Origin: Nymphaea colorata | Lineage: Eukaryota > Streptophyta > Magnoliopsida > Nymphaeales > Nymphaeaceae | Assembly (NCBI RefSeq): GCF_008831285.2 | Contig: NC_045140.1 | Span: 29,149,728 to 29,164,727, forward strand | Direction of reading: 5' to 3' | Length of the DNA stretch: 15,000 bases | Shown here: one piece after another, positions 7,376-15,000 of the stretch | Layout: every line of letters begins with the position of its first letter | Numbering within the stretch: position 1 is the stretch's first letter | Program-made: the position numbers and the translations under genes | Notes under the pieces: model-generated | What the model saw: only the letters and a program-made list of their open reading frames with translations | The model's database searches: none | Told to the model about the DNA's origin: nothing

Positions 7376-7982
7376 ATGAGGGAGCAAGACAGAGAGAGCT
7401 AGAAAAGGGCTAGCTATTAGGGAAAGATTTGAACTCTTTCCTAACTGATAGGGAGGAGCTCGACAAAGGAGGAGAGGGAGATTTACGGCTGAGAAGAATA
7501 AGGAAGATCGGCTAGGTGGCAATGATCTTTCCTAAACGATAGGAGATGGAATCGGGAAGGTAGGGAAGGAGATCTCGCAAGGAGCCACCGGCTGGACACG
7601 TGGAAGAATGCGGGACCAAGATGGTGAGGTGGCTGATGGGCTGGCTGATGGGGTGGAAAAGGGCTAGGGAGATAGCGACACTTGGCGAGATGGAGGGCTG
7701 TGATGAAAAACGGATTAGGGTTGACGATTTCTAAAGAGACAAAATAGGGAAGGAGATTCGGCTCTAGGGATCCTTCCTAAAAGGTTGGGGCTCGAGATCC
7801 TAGACTGATCTCGAGTGGGACATGTGTAGGCTGACTAGGACTTGACTTGGGGGAAAGTAGCTAGGATGCTGACACGTGGACAGATGGAGGGACGTAGGCC
7901 AAGGTGGGGAATTAGGGTTGAAGGGCGAAAAGTGTACCGAAAAGGAAACAAGGGGGACGCGGCCAGGGCTCTTCAGGCAGCC

Positions 7983-8554
7983 CTGTTTCCGGCGGACTTT
8001 TACCGGCCAAATGAAGTCCGATCACTGCGATTTTTGGATATGTTGGAACTGGGATCGAGACGATTCCGACGGTATCAAGAACGCCTTCAAACTCCCGACG
8101 GATCGCCGGGAAATGGCCGTTGAACAGGCCGGTCTGCTGCTGTCCGCTGCAGAACGACGGCAGCGACACAGAACTGTTTCGCCACCGATTTCGATACCCA
8201 AATGATCTCGGATCTTAATGAAATTTTAACAGAAGATATCTGACCTTAAGACGATTCTAACGGCGTATTGTACGCATTGAAACTCCCAGGGAATCTACAG
8301 ATCCAGATCAAAGAACAGCAACCTGTTTCTGGAAATGACAGAATCGCGGCCGCGGAAGGTGTTCTGTTCCTGCTCCGATTTGACCGACCAAACGATCTCC
8401 AATCACCACCAGATTTGGGTATGTTGTAGAGGACGTCAAGACGATTCCAACGGTATATAGATCGTCCTCTAACTCTCGGTAAATCTTCAGATATGGCTGT
8501 TTTAACAGGCGGCTGTTTCTGAACTTCCGCCTGCCGCGCGCGACCGAGAACGTG
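7983..8554. repeat. Three degenerate ~190-bp tandem repeats, LTR-B
   Basis: This is the counterpart in LTR-B, with the AGACGATTC anchor of the first unit at 8058. Confidence 0.65.
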
Positions 8555-8993
8555 AGAGATCCGACGGCGGGAAACTTGCTTCGTTCTTCCTCTTCACCGT
8601 CCGAACTTCTTCAAGAGTGGCTTTGAAAGCCGTCGATATTGAAGACGTTGCCGTCTTCAATCTTCCCAGCGTAAGATCGGCCTCTCAACTTCTGTGTGGG
8701 TGAGAAGAAGGCACCAGAACTTACTTGTATCTTTGCACGAAGGGGGAATAAACCGTGGACAAAGGAGGGACCGTCGCCGTTGGGGAAGATCCGCCTAAGC
8801 CGTGCACCTTATGCCTGTGTCTCCAAGGACTGCGGCTCTTCAAGGTGTGTTGTGGAGAGGAGGCGCCGTGGAGGTAGAGGACGCGAGGTGGGAGAAGACA
8901 CCAACTCTCGGCTAGAGCATGGTGGGAGACGAGAAGGGAGATGCCTCGAGAGAGGAGAGAGATGAAAAACGCCCAAATGGCCACTTTACTCAA

Positions 8994-9096
8994 AATTTCT
9001 TCCAATCTACAAGATCCAAAAACTTATATACATTCCTAGTGTGAGCCGGGTCTACAATCCAAATCCGGCTCTCTACCCAGACCCAAGTACTATTGG
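8994..9096 (-). promoter_or_regulatory. Upstream candidate LTR promoter (CCAAT + TATA), LTR-B
   Basis: This is the same arrangement as in LTR-A: TATATAA at 9024-9030 and CCAAT at 9092-9096 on the minus strand. The equivalent of LTR-C lies beyond the window. Confidence 0.4.
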
Positions 9097-9430
9097 TGCA
9101 AGGCACAACCCGCCTTGCTAGGTCCCTACTTCGAAACTCAATGCTAACATGAATTTAAAGTGCATAAAGCTAAAACCGGGCCTAACACCCAATACGAAAA
9201 GCAAATGAAAAGTCCCTGAGCCTTGCGAGCCCAGGGCGGGGACCTCGTGCAGGTAACCGCCTGCACTTCGGGTTAGGGTCAAGGGCTTGGTCTCAACTCC
9301 GCCCAAGTCTTGTCTCCTCCTTTTGGACCGTAGCTGCTCCTCCCTCTCCGCCCACTGCAGCCGTAAACGAGTTGCTCATAAGGTCGACATAGGTCAAACC
9401 CAAACCGTGCCACGGTTTAGCCTCACAAGT

Positions 9431-11407
9431 TCACAAGGGTGTAGGCTCGATAGGTGGTAATCGACAAGCCCAGCTACACCCTACGCCACTAGTTAGGCTT
9501 GCACAGGGTCCTTCGGCCATGCTGCCCGCTGGCCGCATACATGCCCAATTTTGGCATGTATCAGATCCACCCTCCTTACATCGAGCTTGACCCCAAGCTC
9601 GTCTCATGTTGTCATCATAGGTGATCTGCACCACTCCCATCAACTTACCCACGTACTTAGTATGAGGTCCGTAATCTCTAGGTAAGTGCTCTAGGGAATT
9701 CTTCGGAAGAGAGAACCTTTGCCTCGGTTTTCTCATGTAAACCCATAAGAGGGTTCCCGCTTCCTTGCCCCTATCAGATGCTCGACCATCTGACTGTCGT
9801 CTTGGACCATAGTCCCGTGGTAAGAGGCCAAGTAGTGACCTTTGCTGCCCAAGAACATGCTCGGGCTCTTGCGGGTTCTCCAACACATCACGCGGTTTGC
9901 CTCTGTCATGGGCCTGCCATATACGACCTATTCTTGGGATCCCATATTGTCCCACAAGGGATACTGGCTGGCCTATATTAGTTTCCACGTCCAGCCATGC
10001 TTCGGCTGCGCCACTAACTCTTGAATCATGCGTAAGGGGGAAATGACTAGATCCGAGAGTTAAGGCCTCTAGTGGACTGGGTGATTCTCCCAACTTGGCC
10101 ACACAATCCTCTAGATCTGAGCAAATGGATCTCTTCCAAGGCGTGGGAAGGAGATCGACTTTTCCATTATGGCCTGGACCTTCTTTGGCAAGCTCTTCAT
10201 GAGCATCGTATATTCTTCTTTCTTTTTGACAAAGCTCATGGGTGGCTGTCCTCTGTAGGTTGCTCCTCACATCTTCCTTATCATTACCACCCTCCTTAGG
10301 CTTTGCCTTACCCTTAGGAGTGAGGGGCTGTGGTGGTAATGTAGCACTCGAAGCACATTCAACTTGTGTGGAAGGCACAAGTTGCTTGTCCTCTTCGTCG
10401 AGCAGTCCTGTGACATGATTTTTAGGGACTGCGCAAGAGGACTCGGGTATCCAATCTTCGCTGAGGACTGTAAGAGGCTCTTTAGCATAGCCATGGGTGG
10501 TGCCGAGCTTGAGCTCGTCTCGTAGCTGGCCTCGTATCGCTTCTATGTCATCGTCAGGCCTGATGCTCTCGAGAGATGTGGGCATGTTTTCAGCTAACTC
10601 CTGCCATTCAAGCCCCATGTAGACTCGGCTATTCCCTTTGGTGCTTTCCGACTCGCTAGGGGAGACCAAGATTCTCTTAGTTTTCGGTCTCTGGATTTTA
10701 ATTCTAAGAATTCGGTACCCCTTCTTAGATTTCTTGGCCGGCTGGACTGCGCTAATTTTCTGTGAAGCTCGTAGGTCCTCCTTGGACAGTAAGACCACTT
10801 GTTCGGAACCGCAAACCTTGTGAGTTTGCCCCATGGTTGGTTGTTGGTCTTGGCTCGTATCACTTGGCGCTGTCTCATTTTCGTTCGACTCTTCGCATTT
10901 TAACCTTTCTCTTATCAGGTCGATCTTTTCAAGCACCTTTTGCGCCATTTCATCCCATGTAGGAGGTCTTGGGCTTTGGGCATTCGGCCCATAATGCTCC
11001 TCATAGGATTCCGTTCGCTTCTTCGCATAAGGAGAGGGTCTTTCCTCCAGCACAAAGCAACGGTTCATGAGCCCAACTTGGATAGTTTCCCCAAGATAGA
11101 TTCGCTCCCAAGTTCGAGGTCTCACCTTGTGTCCAGCCACAATCAATCTACCCGTGTAGGTGGTATTGGCTATCCATAGCGCCGGGGTGACTTTATCTAT
11201 GGCCAACTCGAAATGGCGTCCTTGTACGCTAGGGTGTCGGAACCACAAATCACACTCGGGATTACTACCGGCCTTGATATACACCCATCTTGGACCTTGG
11301 TCCATCTCATCGCCTCTTAGCAATAGGGTGTCCTCCATGAATTCCCCGTTCAGGTAGGTGCTTAGAAGTATATCCATTTCGTCAAGACGGGCACCTATAT
11401 CCGCCAT
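9431..11407 (-). CDS. FHA-domain-like protein, element-encoded (658 codons)
   Basis: This is the longest frame in the window. The ATG at 11407 is preceded immediately by an in-frame TAG, so the start cannot lie further upstream. Residues ~40-120 resemble a forkhead-associated domain. AGSNPECDLWF fits the first strands, HPSVQGRHFEL fits the VSxxHaxL block with its conserved His, and TTYTGRLIVAGHKV followed by LGETIQVG fits the NG-VNG and GD-I-LG blocks. The phosphothreonine-contacting Arg (GR becomes GS) and Ser (VS becomes VQ) appear replaced, so binding may be altered. Residues 151-173 look helical, 224-245 are strongly basic (possible nuclear signal) and 280-450 are acidic and low in order. 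Residues ~458 onward (after a 1-bp insertion relative to unit 1) form ORF B, and the last ~45 lie in the LTR. There is no zinc knuckle, protease or polymerase. It could be a divergent gag, but the FHA reading fits better. Confidence 0.6.
   Translation of the reverse strand: MADIGARLDEMDILLSTYLNGEFMEDTLLLRGDEMDQGPRWVYIKAGSNPECDLWFRHPSVQGRHFELAIDKVTPALWIANTTYTGRLIVAGHKVRPRTWERIYLGETIQVGLMNRCFVLEERPSPYAKKRTESYEEHYGPNAQSPRPPTWDEMAQKVLEKIDLIRERLKCEESNENETAPSDTSQDQQPTMGQTHKVCGSEQVVLLSKEDLRASQKISAVQPAKKSKKGYRILRIKIQRPKTKRILVSPSESESTKGNSRVYMGLEWQELAENMPTSLESIRPDDDIEAIRGQLRDELKLGTTHGYAKEPLTVLSEDWIPESSCAVPKNHVTGLLDEEDKQLVPSTQVECASSATLPPQPLTPKGKAKPKEGGNDKEDVRSNLQRTATHELCQKERRIYDAHEELAKEGPGHNGKVDLLPTPWKRSICSDLEDCVAKLGESPSPLEALTLGSSHFPLTHDSRVSGAAEAWLDVETNIGQPVSLVGQYGIPRIGRIWQAHDRGKPRDVLENPQEPEHVLGQQRSLLGLLPRDYGPRRQSDGRASDRGKEAGTLLWVYMRKPRQRFSLPKNSLEHLPRDYGPHTKYVGKLMGVVQITYDDNMRRAWGQARCKEGGSDTCQNWACMRPAGSMAEGPCASLTSGVGCSWACRLPPIEPTPL
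9564..9578 (-). other. Polypurine tract, unit 2
   Basis: The sequence and position relative to the LTR-B edge are the same as in unit 1. In this unit the long open frame of the FHA-like gene reads straight through the tract, as residues CKEGGSD around 610-616. Confidence 0.6.
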
Positions 11408-12189
11408 CTACTCTACTAAAGCAACTGCAAAAGCACACTGATGCTGAAATAAGAACTGACTAACTTCTCCTACGGAAATCACTGCTGCACTGTCTAGGCT
11501 GCCCCCGGTGCCTTGTTGAAATCTGCCCCGTGTGTGTCTAAGGAAGACGGAACCAGTCCGCCTGTCACCGCGCCCGCCTGGCGCCTCGGTGGCTAACTCT
11601 CGCTCTCAGCCGGGCCCAAGAGTGGGGCCTAAACTGTCGCGTCCGCCTGACGCCTCGACAGCGCACCTCGAGCTCAAGCACCTTAGTGTTGTGCGGTGTG
11701 CACAACCACAGTCTAGACCGTTTTTCAGGCAGTCAAAGACCGACACACAGAAACTCCAAATGGTGGAATTTTGCCTCCAAACTTGATCAGCACAAATTTG
11801 GGATAGTTATCTAACTACCCACCAATTTTCAGCTCGATTTGACCACAGGAAGCCTTCGAAACAACGTAATTTTCTGGCAGACTGTCACCAGGACAGGTTC
11901 TGTCCGCCCAGGCCTTCAGTCCAGTTCAGGGCCACTCTCTCAAATATTTCGGAAGAATCTCGTCAAGTGCCCTAAATAACTTTTGTAGATTATGTAATTA
12001 CGAAGTTCCACACCAAATTTCAGTCAATTCCGAGGTCGTTTGCTATCCGAAACCGCCTGAAAACTCCTGCTGGCTGTGACAGTCCAGAAAACAGAAACTG
12101 CTACAAACTGAAATTCTGCTACTCCTATTAACACCAGAAACACCGAAACCAGAAATCTGTCCCACACTTCACGACTGTACTCCAAGCTT
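11408..12189 (-). other. Untranslated leader, unit 2
   Basis: This is the counterpart of the unit-1 leader, with one 1-bp insertion (near 11533), one 1-bp deletion (near 11874) and a few substitutions such as those near 11446 and 11474. It contains the paired stem-loops at 11564-11661. I see no gene on either strand. Confidence 0.6.
11564..11661 (-). promoter_or_regulatory. Paired covarying RNA stem-loops in leader, unit 2
   Basis: The same two stem-loops occur at 11634-11661 and 11564-11593, unchanged from unit 1, although a neighbouring indel (near 11533) differs between units. Confidence 0.55.
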
Positions 12190-12201
12190 GCTCTGATACC
12201 A
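12190..12201 (-). other. Primer-binding site (tRNA-iMet type), unit 2
   Basis: The 12-base site is identical to that of unit 1, again two bases (12202-12203) from the LTR-C terminus. Its intact state in both units means each internal region keeps the signal for reverse-transcription priming. Confidence 0.92.
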
Positions 12202-13205
12202 ATTGATAGGACCTAAATCCGAACCTCCGCCGGATGTCGATCCTCTCCCAAGATCTCTCGGAGGAGCCGTCGGACAACGCTAAAATCCAGTTATTTACAA
12301 TAAAGAAAACCCGGCCGGACAGGACCCCGGCTCAAAATACCCTAGGTAGCGGTACAAGTAGGGGAAACCCAAAACTAACTAAGATTGACCTACTACAATT
12401 GACTACGAAGGTGGTGAAGCTTTACAATTTGCGAGCGATACAAATATTTAAACCTCTCACAGCTCACTCACAAACCATACAAACCACACTAGCGGCCAAA
12501 CCACGCCCTTAATCCAAGTAGGTAGGTCGGCTCCTTGCGGTCGTGTCTCGGGCACAGTGCCCTCGAGGTACCACGGAAGGGAGCAAGGCCGAAGCCGGGC
12601 TAAATCAGGAAACAAAAGCAAACTAAGATGCTTCCTAGATGCAAAAGCAAAAACTACCACCCCGATAGCTACAAGGGGGAGAAGAACACGATACCAGCCA
12701 AGGGTATTCCTTGGCGCAGCCGGATTCGGACCACGGGGTGAGAACCAGTCCCCGGGTATTGCAGCTCACGGTTCACGGATGTCGGCTGAGAAGGGCCTCC
12801 TCGAAGCGCCTACACTGATGACGAGCGCCGATGAGGAAGGGCTTAGATTCGGCTTGTCGCCGATGCCGCTGGCTAGGACGCCGCCTAGAGTGTCGAGGGG
12901 GGCTGCTGCCGGGAAGCGACAGCGCCTACCTGCCTTCGTCAGAAGGTGGTTCGACCACACGCGCCGTGCGATGCCGACGGAGTGAAGGTGGCCGAGGAAG
13001 GGGGCCGGGTGTAACCGGCCAAGCCTAGACCTAACTAAGGCTGGGGTTGGTTTGGTTCGGCAGGGCTCTATAGGTAGGCTGGCTTAGTCAAGATAGGCTA
13101 GGGTTGGGGTAGGCTAGAGGGATCTTGTGGGTTTAGGAGGGAAAGTAGGTAGCCTAACTACGAGGTGAGTCTAGTCGGGCTGGTCTGGGTCGAGCCTAGG
13201 CTCAA

Positions 13206-13372
13206 GGTCAATGGTCACTGTTGACCAAATGCGGGTAGAGGTTGACTAAATAGGAGGTTGACTAATGGACCGAGCTTAGTAGGTCCGGGTCAAGTAGGTC
13301 AAGAGGAGTCACTCGAGGTAGGCTCGAGTCAACTAGGCTAGCTTAGAAAGGAGGTGAGCTAGGTGGGGTCAA
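13206..13372. promoter_or_regulatory. W-box cluster, LTR-C
   Basis: This is the third copy of the eight-core cluster, with all cores retained. Confidence 0.45.
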
Positions 13373-13523
13373 TGTTTCCTACTTTAGTCTAAGGCAAGTG
13401 GGGAGGTGGCGGCTTAGGACCAGTCCAGAAGGAGTGGGTTGCTTAGGTAGGTGGCGGCACAAGAGGGAACCTAGCTAGGTGGGATGGGACTTGGCTGGTC
13501 GTGCCAAGTGGATGTGCCGGATC

Positions 13524-13539
13524 CTTGCCACGTGGCAAG
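13524..13539. promoter_or_regulatory. 16-bp palindrome with G-box, LTR-C
   Basis: This is the third identical copy of the palindromic G-box. All three LTRs also keep the two flanking G-boxes downstream on the plus strand. Confidence 0.5.
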
Positions 13540-14147
13540 ATGAGGGAGCAAGACAGAGAGAGCTAGAAAAGGGCTAGCTATTAGGGAAAGATTTGAACTC
13601 TTTCCTAACTGATAGGGAGGAGCTCGACAAAGGAGGAGAGGGAGATTTACGGCTGAGAAGAATAAGGAAGATCGGCTAGGTGGCAATGATCTTTCCTAAA
13701 CGATAGGAGATGGAATCGGGAAGGTAGGGAAGGAGATCTCGCAAGGAGCCACCGGCTGGACACGTGGAAGAATGCGGGACCAAGATGGTGAGGTGGCTGA
13801 TGGGCTGGCTGATGGGGTGGAAAAGGGCTAGGGAGATAGCGACACTTGGCGAGATGGAGGGCTGTGATGAAAAACGGATTAGGGTTGACGATTTCTAAAG
13901 AGACAAAATAGGGAAGGAGATTCGGCTGCTAGGGATCCTTCCTAAAAGGTTGGGGCTCGAGATCCTAGACTGATCTCGAGTGGGACAGGTGTAGGCTGAC
14001 TAGGACTTGACTTGGGGGAAAGTAGCTAGGATGCTGACACGTGGACAGATGGAGGGACGTAGGCCAAGGTGGGGAATTAGGGTTGAAGGGCGAAAAGTGT
14101 ACCGAAAAGGAAACAAGGGGGACGCGGCCAGGGCTCTTCAGGCAGCC

Positions 14148-14719
14148 CTGTTTCCGGCGGACTTTTACCGGCCAAATGAAGTCCGATCACTGCGATTTTT
14201 GGATATGTTGGAACTGGGATCGAGACGATTCCGACGGTATCAAGAACGCCTTCAAACTCCCGACGGATCGCCGGGAAATGGCCGTTGAACAGGCCGGTCT
14301 GCTGCTGTCCGCTGCAGAACGACGGCAGCGACACAGAACTGTTTCGCCACCGATTTCGATACCCAAATGATCTCGGATCTTAATGAAATTTTAACAGAAG
14401 ATATCTGACCTTAAGACGATTCTAACGGCGTATTGTACGCATTGAAACTCCCAGGGAATCTACAGATCCAGATCAAAGAACAGCAACCTGTTTCTGGAAA
14501 TGACAGAATCGCGGCCGCGGAAGGTGTTCTGTTCCTGCTCCGATTTGACCGACCAAACGATCTCCAATCACCACCAGATTTGGGTATGTTGTAGAGGACG
14601 TCAAGACGATTCCAACGGTATATAGATCGTCCTCTAACTCTCTGTAAATCTTCAGATATGGCTGTTTTAACAGGCGGCTGTTTCTGAACTTCCGCCTGCC
14701 GCGCGCGACCGAGAACGTG
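14148..14719. repeat. Three degenerate ~190-bp tandem repeats, LTR-C
   Basis: This is the counterpart in LTR-C, with the first anchor at 14223. It contains the LTR-C private substitution near 14642. Confidence 0.65.
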
Positions 14720-15000
14720 AGAGATCCGACGGCGGGAAACTTGCTTCGTTCTTCCTCTTCACCGTCCGAACTTCTTCAAGAGTGGCTTTGAAAGCCGTCG
14801 ATATTGAAGACGTTGCCGTCTTCAATCTTCCCAGCGTAAGATCGGCCTCTCAACTTCTGTGTGGGTGAGAAGAAGGCACCAGAACTTACTTGTATCTTTG
14901 CACGAAGGGGGAATAAACCGTGGACAAAGGAGGGACCGTCGCCGTTGGGGAAGATCCGCCTAAGCCGTGCACCTTATGCCTGTGTCTCCAAGGACTGCGG

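Larger units (their letters stand above)
6042..9563 (-). mobile_element. LTR-B, complete 3.5-kb long terminal repeat
   Basis: This is the only complete LTR in the window, 3522 bp. On the plus strand it begins TGATAGGACC and ends GGCATGTATCA, so in sense it starts TGATA and ends TATCA, a perfect 5-bp terminal inverted repeat with the usual TG...CA. It serves at once as the 5' LTR of internal region 1 and the 3' LTR of internal region 2. It is longer than the internal domain. Compared with LTR-A and LTR-C it has private 1-2-base deletions near 7249, 7281 and 7764 and a G-to-T change at 7825. The boundary at 9563 rests on terminal symmetry and the adjacent polypurine tract, not on a target-site duplication, which cannot be seen here. 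Confidence 0.85.
9564..12203 (-). mobile_element. Internal region 2 of non-autonomous LTR element
   Basis: At 2640 bp, this second copy of the internal domain differs from internal region 1 by about a dozen single-base changes. Four 1-bp insertions and one 1-bp deletion account exactly for the 3-bp length difference. Three of the insertions (near 9619, 10041 and 10811) alter the reading frame, so this copy carries a continuous 658-codon frame. Order in sense: primer-binding site 12190-12201, leader with two stem-loops, FHA-like gene from 11407, polypurine tract 9564-9578. No polymerase or integrase domain is seen. Confidence 0.82.
1..15000. repeat. Head-to-tail tandem array, period ~6162 bp
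   Basis: Positions 1, 6164 and 12326 start the same sequence, and the match continues to the window end, giving 2.43 periods. The local offset drifts between 6159 and 6163 because of scattered 1-bp indels. The unit equals one LTR plus one internal region, the content of a one-LTR circle. No junction, spacer or target-site duplication separates the units, so they are not independent insertions lying side by side. Units are more than 99% identical by visual comparison. Confidence 0.95.
12204..15000 (-). mobile_element. LTR-C, partial long terminal repeat
   Basis: This is the sense 5' LTR of internal region 2, and its distal part lies beyond the window. It starts at the TG of TGATAGGACC, two bases after the primer-binding site. 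Over 2.8 kb it differs from LTR-A and from LTR-B at about five positions each. It shares some alleles with LTR-B (G at the 531-equivalent, A at the 939-equivalent) and others with LTR-A (no LTR-B private deletions). It has one private substitution near 14642 (G to T). Confidence 0.82.

Noticed and set aside
10594-10878. 94-codon minus-strand frame overlapping the FHA-like gene in unit 2 (and the out-of-frame tail of the 270-codon frame in unit 1)
   Set aside because: It is an alternative-frame shadow of the main gene. It appears as a tail in unit 1 only because of the frameshift near 4650.
1-15000. CRISPR array, bacterial operon or prophage
   Set aside because: The repeat unit is 6.16 kb with LTR hallmarks and a plant-type primer-binding site. 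There are no short spaced repeats, Shine-Dalgarno-led gene strings or phage genes.

Overview
The window looks like plant nuclear DNA. It is filled end to end by a head-to-tail tandem array of one LTR-retrotransposon-like element with a period of about 6.16 kb, read on the minus strand. The plant origin is inferred from a minus-strand primer-binding site, TGGTATCAGAGC, which matches the 3' end of plant initiator-methionine tRNA and lies two bases from an LTR ending in CA. LTR-type termini (TGATA...TATCA) and a purine-rich tract at the other LTR edge complete the structure. Nothing bacterial is visible: there are no operons, Shine-Dalgarno-led genes or RNA genes.

Layout on the plus strand: 1-3404 LTR-A (its first ~122 bases lie outside the window); 3405-6041 internal region 1; 6042-9563 LTR-B, complete at 3522 bp; 9564-12203 internal region 2 (2640 bp); 12204-15000 LTR-C, cut by the window edge. 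Neighbouring LTRs are shared, giving LTR-int-LTR-int-LTR. The copies are more than 99% identical by eye and differ mostly by single-base indels. This implies recent amplification or homogenisation, or in part assembly or polishing noise.

The internal region is short and has no recognisable protease, reverse transcriptase, RNase H or integrase and no CCHC zinc knuckle, so the element should be non-autonomous. Its one substantial gene, on the minus strand, encodes a protein whose residues ~40-120 resemble a forkhead-associated (FHA) phosphopeptide-binding domain. That would be an unusual cargo for an LTR element. In unit 2 the frame is open for 658 codons and runs through the polypurine tract into the LTR. 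In unit 1 three 1-bp differences split it into three overlapping frames. A downstream reading frame (ORF B) contains the heptapeptide LPRDYGP twice, written with different synonymous codons.

Between primer-binding site and gene lies a leader of about 0.8 kb with two consecutive stem-loops. They share an identical bulge and loop but have compensatory base-pair changes in their stems, which makes them candidates for a packaging, dimerisation or translation signal. The LTR is longer than the internal region. It carries two candidate sense-strand promoters, a dense cluster of W-box cores, three G-boxes (one inside a perfect 16-bp palindrome) and three degenerate ~190-bp tandem repeats. A working model is an autonomously silent, trans-mobilised element that carries a captured host-like FHA gene, has stress-type LTR cis-elements and has been amplified as a tandem array.
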